From Rhodoferax sp. (lineage in GTDB: Bacteria; Pseudomonadota; Gammaproteobacteria; Burkholderiales; Burkholderiaceae_C), in contig NZ_JAAFHA010000039.1 of assembly GCF_010365055.1 (NCBI RefSeq), positions 1-42,565 of the forward strand: a DNA stretch of 42,565 nucleotides, in the 5' to 3' direction. The notes beneath the pieces were generated by a model. It ran no database searches, was not told the DNA's origin, and saw only the letters and a program-made list of their open reading frames with translations. Position numbers and translations under genes: made by a program. Shown piece after piece: positions 1 through 9,399 of the stretch (its first letter is position 1; every line of letters starts with the position of its first letter).

Positions 1-50
1 CGCCGGCGGGCCATCAGGGCGGCGTTGGTCTGTTCGGTATGGTGCTGCAT
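1..50 (-). CDS. 5' end of probable 4-aminobutyrate (GABA) aminotransferase, partial
   Basis: Only the first 16 codons lie in the window. They begin at an ATG (48-50, minus strand) with a clear Shine-Dalgarno AGGAG about 5 nt upstream (54-59). The visible peptide starts MQHHTEQTNAALMARR. The NAALMARR stretch resembles the N-terminus of GabT-type class III aminotransferases, which move the GABA amino group to 2-oxoglutarate. The divergent MocR/GabR-like regulator next door is the usual partner of such genes, which supports the call. The rest of the gene is outside the window, so the identification rests on a short peptide plus context. Confidence 0.5.
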   Translation of the reverse strand, partial: MQHHTEQTNAALMARR

Positions 51-111
51 ATCACTCCTGCAAGGTTGGTCGTTGATCAAGTGGCATGAATGTAGAAGCA
101 TTGCAGCGTCA

Positions 112-175
112 GTACCATATACAGTTCAGTCTCTTTTGATGATGTACTGTGTCGCCACGTTCGCCTGTACATACA
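112..175. promoter_or_regulatory. Candidate operator between gabT-like gene and MocR-type regulator
   Basis: The 142-bp divergent spacer (51-192) is AT-richer than its surroundings and holds repeated GTAC-centred words. These are GTACC at 112-116, ATACAGT at 119-125, TGTACTGT at 143-150 and TGTACATAC at 166-174. ACAGT and ACTGT at 121-125 and 146-150 form an inverted pair, and the two TGTAC words are direct repeats 23 nt apart. MocR/GabR proteins are known to bind direct or mixed repeats between themselves and a divergent target gene. Which repeats matter, and where the promoter hexamers lie, cannot be fixed from the sequence alone. Confidence 0.35.
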
Positions 176-192
176 AACCCTAATACGCATCC

Positions 193-1587
193 ATGTTCAC
201 GCTCAATCCGCAGAGTTCGACGCCACTGGTGCTGCAAATCGTGGCCGGCTTTTGCGCGGCGATTGACGAGGGTTCGCTGCGGCCGGGTGCCAAAGCGCCG
301 TCCATCCGGCAGTTTGCCAATACCCACAACGTCAGCGTATTTACCGTGGTGGACGCCTATGACCGGCTGGTGGCGCAAGGCTATTTCACCTCAAGGCCGC
401 ATTCCGGGTTCTTTGTCAGGCAGCGCCCGGCGTCAAGCGCGGCGCCGCCAGGGCACGCCCCGAATTTCAGCTTTGACTCGATGTGGTACCTGCGCCGGAT
501 CTTCGAAAACCGGGCGCTGCGCATAAAGCCCGGCTGCGGCTGGCTGCCCGGCGACTGGCTGTTTCAGGAGGGGATGCGCCGCAGCCTGCGCAGCCTGGCC
601 ACGCAGGACGTGGACCTTGGTGGCTATGGCGAGCCCAAGGGCTACCCGCCGCTGCGCCAGCTGGTGCGCGACCTGCTGGCGGAGCAGGAGATTGCCGTCA
701 ACTCGGAACAGGTTCTGCTGACCCAGGGCTCGAGTCAGGCGATGGACCTGGTGGCACGGCGGCTGGTGCGCCCCGGTGATGCGGTCTTGGTCGATGACCC
801 GGGCTACCCCAATCTGCTATTCTCCTTGCGCTTTTTAGGCGCCAAGCTGATCGGCGTGCCGCGCACCCCGACCGGCTACGACTTGCTGGCACTGGAGCGC
901 CTGGTGATTGAACACCGGCCCAAGCTGTTTTTCACGCAGCCACGCCTGCAGAGCCCGACCGGCTCCATCGCCCAGCTGTCGCACCTGCACCGCGTCATGC
1001 AGCTGGCCGACAAGCACGATTTCCTGGTGGTGGAGAACGACATTTACGCCGATCTGGACCCCGAACCCCGGCCCTCGCTGGCCAGCCTGGACCAACTCAG
1101 CCGGGTGATCTACATCAGCAGCTTCTCCAAAACCATTTCGCCCAATATCCGCGTCGGCTACCTGGCGGCCAGCCCGGATTTGCTGGAGGACCTGACGCAG
1201 CTCAAGATGATCTCGGGCTTGACCTCGTCGGAGTTCAGCGAGCGCCTCGCTTATGGTGCGTTGCTGGACGGGCGCTGGCGCAAGCATGTGAAAAGTGTGC
1301 GGGAGCGCCTGGTCAAAGCGCATCTGGTCGCGGCATCGCGTCTGTTGAAGCTTGGTTTCGAGATTTTTTGCGAACCGAAAGCCGGGATTTTTCTCTGGGC
1401 CAAACACCCGGCGATTGCGGATTCCGCCGAGCTGGCCTACAAGGCCGCCGAGCAGGACATTTTTCTCGGGCCGGGGCATTTGTTCAGTCCGGATCTGCAA
1501 CCCAGCCCGTGGCTGCGCTTCAATGTGATCTTTTGTGATGAGCCCGCCTTGTTTGACTTCCTGGCGGCTCAGTGCCAAACGACTTGA
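193..1587 (+). CDS. MocR/GabR-family PLP-dependent transcriptional regulator
   Basis: A 464-aa protein with the two-part build of the MocR/GabR subgroup of GntR regulators. Residues about 1-75 form a winged helix-turn-helix (APSIRQFANTHNVSVFTVVDAYDRL is the recognition part). Residues about 110-460 form a class I aminotransferase-like domain. The PLP-binding lysine is probably Lys313 in SSFSKTISPNIRVGY. Such proteins use the aminotransferase fold as an effector sensor (PLP plus GABA in GabR, PLP in PdxR). The divergent gene, which looks like gabT, points to control of GABA or amine use. The ATG at 193 fits the start of the winged-helix domain; no strong Shine-Dalgarno is visible. GabR is the most likely equivalent, but PdxR or TauR types cannot be excluded. 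Confidence 0.85.
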   Translation: MFTLNPQSSTPLVLQIVAGFCAAIDEGSLRPGAKAPSIRQFANTHNVSVFTVVDAYDRLVAQGYFTSRPHSGFFVRQRPASSAAPPGHAPNFSFDSMWYLRRIFENRALRIKPGCGWLPGDWLFQEGMRRSLRSLATQDVDLGGYGEPKGYPPLRQLVRDLLAEQEIAVNSEQVLLTQGSSQAMDLVARRLVRPGDAVLVDDPGYPNLLFSLRFLGAKLIGVPRTPTGYDLLALERLVIEHRPKLFFTQPRLQSPTGSIAQLSHLHRVMQLADKHDFLVVENDIYADLDPEPRPSLASLDQLSRVIYISSFSKTISPNIRVGYLAASPDLLEDLTQLKMISGLTSSEFSERLAYGALLDGRWRKHVKSVRERLVKAHLVAASRLLKLGFEIFCEPKAGIFLWAKHPAIADSAELAYKAAEQDIFLGPGHLFSPDLQPSPWLRFNVIFCDEPALFDFLAAQCQTT

Positions 1588-1688
1588 TCACCTAAAATCA
1601 AAGCCTTTGACGCGCGCACCGCAAGGTGCTGTGAGTTTGTCGTTCACCGCTGTCATTCCCCAACACTGAAAACCAGGTCTCTCAAGCC

Positions 1689-4346
1689 ATGAACTCAACC
1701 GTCGCCCCCGCCTCCGTCGCCGACATCCGCAAGATTTTCCTCGACTTCTTTGCGTCCAAAGGCCACACCGTGGTGCCGTCGAGCCCGCTGGTGCCCGGCA
1801 ACGACCCGACGCTGATGTTCACCAACTCGGGCATGGTGCAGTTCAAGGATGTGTTCCTGGGCAGCGACAAGCGCTCTTATGTGCGCGCCGCGTCGGTGCA
1901 AGCCTGCCTGCGTGCCGGGGGCAAGCACAACGACCTGGAAAACGTGGGCTACACGGCCCGGCACCACACGTTTTTCGAGATGCTGGGCAACTGGAGCTTT
2001 GGCGACTACTTCAAGCGAGAGTCGCTCAAGTGGGGCTGGGAACTGCTGACCCAGGTCTATAAATTGCCCGCCGACAAGCTGTGGGCCACGGTCTACATCG
2101 ACGACGACGAGGCTTATGACATCTGGACCCAAGAAATTGGCCTGCCGCCCGAGCGCGTGGTGCGCATCGGCGACAACAAGGGCGCCAAATACGCCTCTGA
2201 CAATTTCTGGATGATGGCCGACACCGGCCCCTGCGGCCCATGCAGCGAAATCTTTTACGACCACGGCCCCCACATCCCCGGCGGCCCACCCGGCAGCCCG
2301 GAGCAGGACGGCGACCGCTACATCGAGATCTGGAACCACGTGTTCATGCAATACGACATGCAGCCAGACGGCTCGGTCAAGCCGCTGCCGGCGCCGTGCG
2401 TCGATACCGGCATGGGGCTGGAGCGCCTGGCCGCCATCCTGCAGCATGTGCACAGCAATTACGAGATCGATATTTTCGACGCGCTGATCAAGGCCGCGGC
2501 GCGCGAGACCGGCTGCAGCGACCTGGGAAACAAGAGCCTGCGCGTGATCGCCGACCACATCCGCGCCACCGCCTTTCTGGTCAGCGACGGCGTGCTGCCA
2601 AGCAATGAAGGGCGCGGCTACGTGCAGCGCCGCATCATCCGCCGCGCGATTCGCCATGGCTACAAGCTGGGGCAAAAGACGCCGTTTTTCTACAAGCTGG
2701 TGCCGGACCTGGTCGCATTGATGGGCGAGGCCTATCCGAGTCTGGCCGCCCAGTCGCAGCGCATTGCGCAGGTGTTGCAGGCCGAGGAGGAGCGCTTTTA
2801 TGAGACGTTGCAAAACGGCATGGAAATATTGGAAACGACCGTTTACGGGATGGAATGGAATCGCATATCGGACGCGAAAATTGAGAAATTGCCTGGGGAA
2901 ACCGCATTCAAGCTTCATGACACCTTTGGCTTTCCACTCGACCTGACTGCAGATGTCTGCAGAGAATGGGAAATTGAAGTGGACGAGGCCGGCTTTCATG
3001 CCGCCATGGAAAAGCAGAAAGCGCAGGGCCGTGCCGCGGGCAAATTCAAGATGGACCGCGCGCTCGACTACAGCGGCGATAACAATGATTTTGTCGGCTA
3101 TGAGCGCCTCACGGAAGTTACAAAAATAGTAGCACTCTATATGGACAGCATGCCGGTCAATGAGCTCAAAGCGGGGCAAGCCGGCGTGGTGGTGCTTGCC
3201 GCCACACCGTTCTATGGCGAAAGCGGTGGCCAGGCCGGCGATCAGGGCAACATTTTTTCTGACGGCGCGATGTTTGAGGTCGCTGACACGCAAAGAATCA
3301 AGGCCAGCGTGTTTGGCCACCATGGCGTGCTCAAAAGCGGCGCGCTCAAGCTCGGCGATGAAGTCACGGCGCACGTCAACGCCAGCCTGCGCGCTGCCAC
3401 CCAGCGCAACCACAGCGTGACCCACCTGATGCACAAGGCGCTGCGCGAAGTGCTGGGCGCTCATGTGCAGCAAAAAGGCTCACTGGTGACGCCCGAGCGC
3501 ACGCGCTTTGACTTCGCGCACAACGCGCCGGTCACGGACGAGCAGATCCGCGAGGTGGAAGCCCGCGTCAACTTTGAGATCCTGAGCAACGCGGCAACCC
3601 AGTCGCGCGTGATGGACATTGACGCGGCGCAAGAGAGCGGCGCCATGATGCTGTTTGGCGAAAAATACGGCGAGTCGGTGCGCGTGCTCGATATCGGCAG
3701 CAGCCGCGAGCTGTGCGGCGGCACCCACGTTGCCCGCACCGGCGACATTGGCCTGTTCACGATCACGGCAGAGGGCGGCGTGGCGTCGGGCGTGCGCCGC
3801 ATTGAGGCCGTCACCGGCATGAACGCTTTGAACTATGTGCAGAACATGGAAAACATGCTGGGCGGCGTGGCCGGCTCGCTGAAGGTCACGCCCCATGAGG
3901 TGCCCGCGCGCGTGAGCGCCATGCTCGACCAGGTCCGCACCCTTGAAAAGGAACTGACCGCACTCAAGGGCAAACTGGCGTCGACCCAGGGCGATGAACT
4001 GATGACGCAAGCGGTCGAGGTCAACGGTGTCAAGGTGCTGGCGGCCCAGCTCGTGGGCGCCGACATCAAGACCCTGCGCGACACCATGGACAAACTCAAG
4101 GACAAGCTCAAGACCGCCGTCATCGTGCTCGGCGTGGTCGAGGGCGACAAGGTCCAGGTCGCGGTCGGTGTCACGCCAGATACCACCGGCAAAGTCAAGG
4201 CCGGGGAACTGGTCAACTTCGTGGCAGCGCAGGTCGGCGGCAAAGGCGGCGGCAAGGCGGACATGGCCATGGCCGGTGGCACCGAGCCCGCCAAGCTGGC
4301 CGCGGCCTTGAGCAGCGTGCTGGGCTGGGTGTCGGCCAAGCTGTGA
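1689..4346 (+). CDS. alaS: Alanine--tRNA ligase
   Basis: An 885-aa cytoplasmic class II aminoacyl-tRNA synthetase, the usual full length. The N-terminal catalytic core starts near residue 10 and has motif 1-type sequence [20 protein letters not shown]. The editing domain carries the zinc/hydrolysis residues His575 and His579 (HSVTH), with Cys676 and His680 in CGGTH. The C-Ala domain ends in a glycine-rich [15 protein letters not shown] segment typical of AlaS. It charges tRNA-Ala and removes mis-activated Ser or Gly. It stands alone on the plus strand, 101 bp after the MocR-like gene. One oddity is a stretch near 2815-3150, between the aminoacylation and editing domains, that is visibly poorer in GC than the rest. 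Confidence 0.98.
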   Translation: MNSTVAPASVADIRKIFLDFFASKGHTVVPSSPLVPGNDPTLMFTNSGMVQFKDVFLGSDKRSYVRAASVQACLRAGGKHNDLENVGYTARHHTFFEMLGNWSFGDYFKRESLKWGWELLTQVYKLPADKLWATVYIDDDEAYDIWTQEIGLPPERVVRIGDNKGAKYASDNFWMMADTGPCGPCSEIFYDHGPHIPGGPPGSPEQDGDRYIEIWNHVFMQYDMQPDGSVKPLPAPCVDTGMGLERLAAILQHVHSNYEIDIFDALIKAAARETGCSDLGNKSLRVIADHIRATAFLVSDGVLPSNEGRGYVQRRIIRRAIRHGYKLGQKTPFFYKLVPDLVALMGEAYPSLAAQSQRIAQVLQAEEERFYETLQNGMEILETTVYGMEWNRISDAKIEKLPGETAFKLHDTFGFPLDLTADVCREWEIEVDEAGFHAAMEKQKAQGRAAGKFKMDRALDYSGDNNDFVGYERLTEVTKIVALYMDSMPVNELKAGQAGVVVLAATPFYGESGGQAGDQGNIFSDGAMFEVADTQRIKASVFGHHGVLKSGALKLGDEVTAHVNASLRAATQRNHSVTHLMHKALREVLGAHVQQKGSLVTPERTRFDFAHNAPVTDEQIREVEARVNFEILSNAATQSRVMDIDAAQESGAMMLFGEKYGESVRVLDIGSSRELCGGTHVARTGDIGLFTITAEGGVASGVRRIEAVTGMNALNYVQNMENMLGGVAGSLKVTPHEVPARVSAMLDQVRTLEKELTALKGKLASTQGDELMTQAVEVNGVKVLAAQLVGADIKTLRDTMDKLKDKLKTAVIVLGVVEGDKVQVAVGVTPDTTGKVKAGELVNFVAAQVGGKGGGKADMAMAGGTEPAKLAAALSSVLGWVSAKL

Positions 4347-4364
4347 CCAGATCGCTATTAATTA

Positions 4365-4408
4365 CGTAGCTATTCATGCCCGCTACATGAGGTCTAGAGC
4401 TCGATTTA
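4365..4408 (+). repeat. Copy of a small dispersed TAGCTA...CTAGAG repeat
   Basis: About 18 bp after the alaS stop is a roughly 44-bp AT-richer stretch beginning CGTAGCTATTCATGCC and ending near GGTCTAGAGCTCGATTT. It aligns without gaps to a stretch inside srkA on the minus strand (11977 to about 11930). The shared words are TAGCTA, TCA-GC and CTAGAG, with about 25 of 40 bases equal. Similar short elements ending in GCTAGAG(G) are, as I recall, scattered through Comamonadaceae genomes. That recollection needs a genome search. Confidence 0.5.
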
Positions 4409-4672
4409 GCGTATAGACTTGAGCATCGACGGATCGCCCTGTGGCTCGCTGTCGCCGCCCTGCTGACGGGCCCGAGCGTGCAGGCCCAATCCGCCATCCA
4501 TGCGCAACCGGGCCGGCGGCGCACTTTTGACGTCACCACCCGGGTTGACACCGCCACGCCGCACGGTGCCACCCAGGTCTGGCTGCCGACCCGGTGCGTC
4601 AACAGCAACTGGCGCCAACCGCTGCAAACCGGCTTCAATTACCCAATCAGTGCCAAGGCAATCTATACCTGA
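4391..4672 (+). pseudogene. 5' remnant of a secreted transglutaminase-like protein
   Basis: The 434-bp gap between alaS and pstS holds one open frame with recognisable content but no intact gene. From about 4424 it reads as a signal peptide (positive HRR, hydrophobic IALWLAVAALLTG, cleavage-like VQAQS). It is followed by RTFDVTTRVDTATPHGATQVWLP and a CVNSNWRQPLQTGF segment. This resembles the first beta-strands of exported bacterial transglutaminase-like proteins, which usually exceed 300 aa. No ATG lies in frame before the signal peptide; GTG at 4441 or 4478 would cut into it. The similarity stops near 4630 and the frame ends at 4672, so the transglutaminase core is absent. I read it as a gene fragment left by a deletion, with the pstS promoter just beyond. 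The family call is from memory. Confidence 0.5.
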
Positions 4673-4698
4673 CCAGGCAGTGCCACGGAGTTTGCGAG

Positions 4699-4732
4699 TT
4701 GTCACATTCTTGTCACATAATGTTCATATAGT
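4699..4732 (+). promoter_or_regulatory. Pho box and promoter of pstS
   Basis: Two tandem 11-bp units, TTGTCACATTC (4699-4709) and TTGTCACATAA (4710-4720), match the known PhoB-binding half-sites (CTGTCAYA-type, 11-bp spacing). A weaker third unit, TGTTCATAT, follows at 4721-4729. A -10-like TATAGT is at 4727-4732. The second Pho unit sits where the -35 element would be, as in class II PhoB promoters. The pstS ATG is 49 nt further on. With phoB and phoR in the same cluster, autoregulation under phosphate starvation is expected. Confidence 0.85.
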
Positions 4733-4780
4733 CAGCGAGTGTCCAGAGATTCTCTTTCACTCAACATAGAAAGTATCCCG

Positions 4781-5824
4781 ATGAAAACCAGTTTCAAAAT
4801 TGCTTTGCTCAGTGCAGCCAGCATCACTGCCCTGTCTTACGCCGGCTCGGTCAGCGCCCAGGAAATCACGGGTGCCGGCGCCAGTTTCCCGGCCCCCGTC
4901 TACGCCAAGTGGGCGGCCGATTACAACAAGGCCACCGGCGTCAAGGTGAACTACCAATCCGTTGGCTCTGGTGCCGGCATCAAGCAGATTGACGCCAAGA
5001 CGGTTGATTTTGGCGCGTCCGACATGCCGCTAACCGACGAAGTGCTGGCCAAGAAAGGCCAGTTTCAGTTCCCCACCGTGATTGGCGGCACCGTGCCGGT
5101 GATCAACATCAAGGGCATTGCTCCCGGTCAGATGAAGCTTGACGGTCAGGTGCTGGGTGATATTTACCTCGGCAAGATCACCAAGTGGAATGACGCCGCC
5201 ATCAAGGCGCTGAACCCCACCCTGGCGCTGCCAGATGCTGCCATTGCCCCGGTGCGCCGGGCCGATGGTTCCGGTACGACCTTCAATTTCACCAACTATT
5301 TGAGCCGCGTTCATGCCGAGTGGAAGGCCAAGGTCGGTGAAGGCACGGCGGTGAACTGGCCTGTGGGCGCAGGCGGCAAGGGCAATGAAGGGGTGGCGGC
5401 CTTTGTCAATCGTTTGCCCAACTCGATCGGCTATGTCGAATACTCGTACGTCAAACAGAACAAGATGACTTACACACTGATGAAGAATCATGACGGTGTC
5501 TTCGTTGCGCCTGATGATGAAAGCTTCAAGGCTGCCGCTGCCGGTGCCGACTGGAACAAGTCGTTCTACCAGCTCATCACCGACCAGCCCGGGAAGAATG
5601 CCTGGCCCATTTCGACGGCCACCTTCATCCTGATGCACCTCAAGCAGGACAAGCCCGCCAATGCCACCGAAACGTTCAAGTTTTTCGCCTGGGCGTTCAA
5701 GAACGGCGGCAAGATTGCAGCTGATCTGGATTACGTGCCCATGCCCAGCAACGTGATCCCAACGATTGAGAAGGCTTGGGGCCAAGTGACCGACGCCGCC
5801 GGTAAGCCAGTGGCCTTGAAGTAA
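4781..5824 (+). CDS. pstS: Phosphate ABC transporter substrate-binding protein PstS
   Basis: A 347-aa periplasmic phosphate-binding protein, the first gene of the pst-pho cluster. A Sec signal peptide ([22 protein letters not shown], cleavage after VSA) leads into the PstS signature [20 protein letters not shown]. The DFGASDMPL and [15 protein letters not shown] segments that bind phosphate follow. I place the start at the ATG at 4781, just before the signal peptide; the in-frame ATG at 4739 would add 14 residues unlike a signal sequence. The tandem Pho box at 4699-4720 lies immediately upstream. The protein delivers phosphate to the PstC/PstA channel. Confidence 0.97.
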   Translation: MKTSFKIALLSAASITALSYAGSVSAQEITGAGASFPAPVYAKWAADYNKATGVKVNYQSVGSGAGIKQIDAKTVDFGASDMPLTDEVLAKKGQFQFPTVIGGTVPVINIKGIAPGQMKLDGQVLGDIYLGKITKWNDAAIKALNPTLALPDAAIAPVRRADGSGTTFNFTNYLSRVHAEWKAKVGEGTAVNWPVGAGGKGNEGVAAFVNRLPNSIGYVEYSYVKQNKMTYTLMKNHDGVFVAPDDESFKAAAAGADWNKSFYQLITDQPGKNAWPISTATFILMHLKQDKPANATETFKFFAWAFKNGGKIAADLDYVPMPSNVIPTIEKAWGQVTDAAGKPVALK

Positions 5825-5853
5825 TCGATTCAGTTATTTCAAAAGGGGTGGGC

Positions 5854-6885
5854 GTGTCAACTACACTTTCGGCGAACCAGATTCTTCCAAACCAGTCTGC
5901 CAAGTCCTCTGAACGTGCTATGACACCTCCTTCCCCGCTGAAAGTGGCCCGCTCCGGCCCGATGGCGGACCGCATCTTTGGCTGGCTGGCCAAGGGTGCG
6001 GCCCTATTTACGCTGGGCATGCTGATTGCCATTCTGGCGTCGCTGACGATCAGCGCCTGGCCCGCCATCGAAAAATATGGTCTTGGCTTTCTCACCAGCA
6101 CCACCTGGGACCCGGTCACAGAAGAGTTTGGTGGCCTGGTGATGATTTACGGCACCTTGATGACCTCGCTCATCGCCTTGCTGATCGCCGTGCCGGTGAG
6201 TTTTGGCATCGCCCTGTTCCTGACTGAGATGGCGCCGGCCTGGCTCAAGCGCCCGCTTGGGACCGCAATTGAACTGTTGGCGGCGATTCCGTCCATTGTC
6301 TATGGCATGTGGGGCTTGCTGGTGTTCAGCCCGGTGCTGTCAACCTATGTGCAGCAGCCCCTGCAGGCCGCGTTTTCTGACGTGCCCTACCTGGGCGCTT
6401 TTTTTTCCGGTCCCCCGGTGGGCATCGGCATTCTGTCGGCCGGCATCATTCTGGCCATCATGATCATTCCGTTCATCGCCGCGGTCATGCGCGATGTGTT
6501 TGAGATCACGCCGACCCTGCTCAAGGAGTCCGCGTATGGCCTGGGCGCCACCACCTGGGAAGTGGTCTCGACCGTGGTGCTGCCCTATACCAAAGCCGGT
6601 GTCATTGGCGGCATCATGCTGGGCCTGGGGCGGGCCATCGGCGAGACCATGGCGGTCACCTTTGTCATTGGCAACTTCAACCAACTCGATTCGCTAAGCC
6701 TGTTTCAGGCCGCCAACAGCATCACCTCGGCCCTGGCCAATGAGTTTGCCGAAGCCGGTGAGGGCCTGCACCAGGCCTCGCTGATGTACCTCGGGCTGGT
6801 GCTGTTTTTCATCACCTTTGTGGTGCTCACCCTGTCCAAACTGTTGCTGGCTCAGCTCAAAAAGAACGAAGGGGCCAAGACATGA
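5854..6885 (+). CDS. pstC: Phosphate ABC transporter permease PstC
   Basis: An inner-membrane permease of about 343 aa, one half of the phosphate channel. After a polar N-terminal tail (to about residue 40) come six hydrophobic segments. The ABC-permease cytoplasmic loop is [20 protein letters not shown], followed by [10 protein letters not shown], as in PstC. I prefer the GTG at 5854 because the purine-rich AAGGGG (5843-5848) lies at good distance. GTG at 5848 and ATG at 5920 are alternatives. It follows pstS by 29 nt and overlaps pstA by 4 nt (ATGA), which indicates translational coupling. Confidence 0.95.
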   Translation: MSTTLSANQILPNQSAKSSERAMTPPSPLKVARSGPMADRIFGWLAKGAALFTLGMLIAILASLTISAWPAIEKYGLGFLTSTTWDPVTEEFGGLVMIYGTLMTSLIALLIAVPVSFGIALFLTEMAPAWLKRPLGTAIELLAAIPSIVYGMWGLLVFSPVLSTYVQQPLQAAFSDVPYLGAFFSGPPVGIGILSAGIILAIMIIPFIAAVMRDVFEITPTLLKESAYGLGATTWEVVSTVVLPYTKAGVIGGIMLGLGRAIGETMAVTFVIGNFNQLDSLSLFQAANSITSALANEFAEAGEGLHQASLMYLGLVLFFITFVVLTLSKLLLAQLKKNEGAKT

Positions 6886-7766
6886 GCACCAGTGAACGGC
6901 TGCTGCAGTCGCAGGCGCTGGAACAGACCCGGCTGGCCCGTTATGCGCAGCGCAAATTGGTTAACCGGGTGGCGCTGACGCTGTCTCTGCTGGCGATGGC
7001 CTTCGGCTTGTTCTGGCTGGCCTGGATCTTGTTTGAAACCATTCGCCTCGGTGTGAGCGGACTCAACCTTGCCACGCTGACCCAGATGACGCCACCGCCC
7101 AACGACGTCGGCGGCCTGGCCAACGCCATTTACGGCTCGTTTCTGATGGTCTTGCTCGCCACATTTGTCGGCACCCCAATTGGCATCATGGCCGGCATTT
7201 ACCTGGCCGAGTTCGAGCCCAGTGGCTGGCTGTCCAGCATCACGCGCTTTGTCAACGACATCCTGTTGTCGGCGCCCAGCATTGTGATTGGCCTGTTTGT
7301 CTATGCCGTGGTGGTGACGCGCTTCAAGTCATTCTCTGGCTACGCCGGCATCATGGCGTTGGCGCTGATCGTGATTCCGGTGGTCATTCGCACCACCGAG
7401 AACATGCTGCAACTGGTGCCATCGGGTTTGCGCGAAGCCGCCTATGCGCTGGGCGCACCCAAATGGAAAGTCATTATCAGCATCACCTTGCGCGCATCAA
7501 GGGCCGGGGTGTTGACCGGCATCTTGTTGGCGGTTGCCCGTATCGCCGGTGAAACCGCGCCCTTGCTGTTTACCGCCCTCTCCAACCAGTTCTGGACATC
7601 GAGCCTGAGTGGACCGATGGCAAGTTTGCCGGTCACCATCTTCAAGTTCGCCATGAGCCCGTACGAGAACTGGCAAAAACTGGCCTGGGCCGGCGTCTTC
7701 ATCATCACCATGGCGGTGCTCGGGCTTAATATTTTGGCCCGGGTGTTGACCCGCGGCAAGCACTGA
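6882..7766 (+). CDS. pstA: Phosphate ABC transporter permease PstA
   Basis: A 294-aa inner-membrane permease that pairs with PstC. The first hydrophobic segment is near residues 28-50. The permease loop motif [20 protein letters not shown] is followed by [20 protein letters not shown], the typical PstA signature. The start overlaps the pstC stop in ATGA at 6882-6885. The gene lies between pstC and the ATPase gene pstB, so it belongs to the pstSCAB unit. Length and motifs are ordinary for the family. Confidence 0.96.
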   Translation: MSTSERLLQSQALEQTRLARYAQRKLVNRVALTLSLLAMAFGLFWLAWILFETIRLGVSGLNLATLTQMTPPPNDVGGLANAIYGSFLMVLLATFVGTPIGIMAGIYLAEFEPSGWLSSITRFVNDILLSAPSIVIGLFVYAVVVTRFKSFSGYAGIMALALIVIPVVIRTTENMLQLVPSGLREAAYALGAPKWKVIISITLRASRAGVLTGILLAVARIAGETAPLLFTALSNQFWTSSLSGPMASLPVTIFKFAMSPYENWQKLAWAGVFIITMAVLGLNILARVLTRGKH

Positions 7767-7806
7767 GCTCGTCCGTGTTAAAAAATTCCAGAATCGACCC
7801 AATACC

Positions 7807-8586
7807 ATGACTGCTGCCACCGCAACCGCGGAGATACCCAAGATCTCCGTCAAGAACCTCAATTTCTTTTACGGCAAGTTTCACGCACTCAAGAACATCA
7901 GCCTGGAGATCCCGGAACACAAGGTGACGGCCTTTATCGGCCCGTCCGGCTGCGGCAAATCGACCTTGCTGCGTGTTTTCAATCGCATGTTCGAGCTGTA
8001 CCCGGAGCAGCGTGCTGAAGGTGAAATCTTGCTCGATGGAGAAAATCTACTGACCAGCAAAAAGGACGTGGCTCTGTTGCGGGCCAAGATCGGTATGGTG
8101 TTCCAGAAGCCAACGCCGTTTCCAATGTCGATTTTCGACAATATTGCCTTCGGCGTGAAACTGTTTGAGTCGCTCAATACCACCGACATGGAAGAGCGCG
8201 TTGAGTGGGCCTTGCGCAAAGCCGCCTTGTGGGGTGAGGTTAAAGACAAGTTGACTCAGAGCGGCTCCAGTCTGTCGGGCGGACAACAGCAGCGGCTGTG
8301 CATTGCGCGCGGCATCGCCATCAAGCCCGAGGTGCTGCTGCTTGACGAGCCCTGCTCCGCACTGGATCCGATCTCGACCGCAAAAATCGAGGAACTGATC
8401 ACCGAGCTCAAGAGCGACTACACCGTCGTGATCGTGACCCACAACATGCAGCAGGCAGCGCGCTGCAGCGATTACACCGCCTACATGTACTTGGGCGACC
8501 TGATGGAGTTTGGTGCGACCGAACAGATATTTTTCAAGCCCACGCGCAAGGAAACCGAAGATTACATCACGGGAAGGTTTGGCTAG
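7807..8586 (+). CDS. pstB: Phosphate ABC transporter ATP-binding protein PstB
   Basis: A 259-aa ATPase that powers phosphate import. Walker A is GPSGCGKS (residues 45-52), the Q-loop is in [13 protein letters not shown], the ABC signature is [17 protein letters not shown], and Walker B is [13 protein letters not shown]. The switch histidine is in [10 protein letters not shown]. The KPTPFP string after the Q-loop is characteristic of PstB. The ATG at 7807 follows pstA by 40 nt and has no clear Shine-Dalgarno. The next gene, phoU, follows after 111 nt that contain a duplicated 21-bp element. Confidence 0.97.
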   Translation: MTAATATAEIPKISVKNLNFFYGKFHALKNISLEIPEHKVTAFIGPSGCGKSTLLRVFNRMFELYPEQRAEGEILLDGENLLTSKKDVALLRAKIGMVFQKPTPFPMSIFDNIAFGVKLFESLNTTDMEERVEWALRKAALWGEVKDKLTQSGSSLSGGQQQRLCIARGIAIKPEVLLLDEPCSALDPISTAKIEELITELKSDYTVVIVTHNMQQAARCSDYTAYMYLGDLMEFGATEQIFFKPTRKETEDYITGRFG

Positions 8587-8628
8587 ACCTGAGATATTGT
8601 GGGACAGACCGCAGTGACACGACGTGAA

Positions 8629-8683
8629 CAAGCGCTGTCCCCAACTGATCGTCGGCTGTCCGCAAGCGCTGTCCCCAACTGAT
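8629..8683. repeat. 21-bp direct repeat in the pstB-phoU spacer
   Basis: Two identical 21-bp copies, 8629-8649 and 8663-8683, have the core AGCGCTGTCCCCAACTGAT and a 34-bp period. An extra partial GGCTGTCCG (8654-8662) lies between them, and a related GGGACAGACC word is at 8601-8610. On the other strand the core reads ATCAGTTGGGGACAGCGCT. GGGGACAG-type words recall dispersed REP-like elements of betaproteobacteria. The phoU Shine-Dalgarno (AGAAGGAA) follows directly. Confidence 0.85.
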
Positions 8684-8697
8684 TAGAAGGAACCACC

Positions 8698-9399
8698 ATG
8701 CCAGAAAAACATCTCTCCACCCAGTTTGACAGCGAACTCAGCGCGGTCTCGACCCGCGTCATGGAAATGGGCGGCTTGGTGGAGTCGCAGATCCATCAGG
8801 CCATCTTTGCACTGTCTCAGTTCAGCGTGGAAGTGGCCAACCAGGTTTCTGCCACCGAGCCGCGCGTGAACATGATGGAAATCGAGATTGACCGCGAACT
8901 CTCCAGCATCATTGCCCGGCGCCAGCCAACCGCGCGCGATTTGCGCTTGTTGATCGCGATCTCCAAAACCACCGCCAACCTGGAGCGCGTCGGCGATGAG
9001 GCGGAAAAGATTGCGCGCATGGTGCGCTCCATCCTGCAAAGCGGTGGGCCCCGTTCGCTGCCGGCCAATGAACTGCGGGTGGCCGCCGACATGGCCTCGG
9101 GCTTGCTGCGCAAGGCCCTCGATGCCTTTGCCCGCCTCGACACGACTGCGGCGGTGGCCATCCTGAAGGAAGACGATCTGATCGATGAGGAGTTCAACGG
9201 CTTTGTGCGCAAGCTCATCACCTACATGATGGAAGACCCACGCATGATTTCGCCCAGCCTGGACTTGCTGTTTCTGGCCAAGGCGCTGGAGCGCATTGGC
9301 GACCACGCCAAAAACATTGCCGAGTTCATCATCTACGTGGTCAAGGGCGCTGACATTCGTCACACCTCGATGGAAGAGATTGAGTCGGTCGTGCGATGA
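8698..9399 (+). CDS. phoU: Phosphate signalling/transport regulator PhoU
   Basis: A 233-aa cytoplasmic helical protein made of two PhoU repeats. The first contains ISKTTANLERVGDEAEKIARM and the second LFLAKALERIGDHAKNIAEF. These E/D-rich stretches are the metal-binding PhoU motifs. It links the Pst transporter to PhoR and keeps the regulon off when phosphate is ample. A good Shine-Dalgarno (AAGGAA) precedes the ATG at 8698. The stop overlaps the phoB start by 4 nt (ATGA at 9396-9399). The protein is of normal length. Confidence 0.97.
   Translation: MPEKHLSTQFDSELSAVSTRVMEMGGLVESQIHQAIFALSQFSVEVANQVSATEPRVNMMEIEIDRELSSIIARRQPTARDLRLLIAISKTTANLERVGDEAEKIARMVRSILQSGGPRSLPANELRVAADMASGLLRKALDAFARLDTTAAVAILKEDDLIDEEFNGFVRKLITYMMEDPRMISPSLDLLFLAKALERIGDHAKNIAEFIIYVVKGADIRHTSMEEIESVVR

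Noticed and set aside
1616..1629. GCACC-GCAA-GGTGC hairpin between the regulator and alaS
   Set aside because: A five-pair stem without a T-tract is too weak to call a terminator.
3119..3150. AAAATAGTAGC stretch in alaS resembling the dispersed repeat
   Set aside because: The encoded KIVALYMDS fits the normal AlaS sequence, and the CTAGAG end of the repeat is missing.
1695..3473. 592-codon open frame antisense to alaS
   Set aside because: It mirrors the codon pattern of alaS in a GC-rich gene, has no recognisable domain and lies wholly opposite a certain gene.
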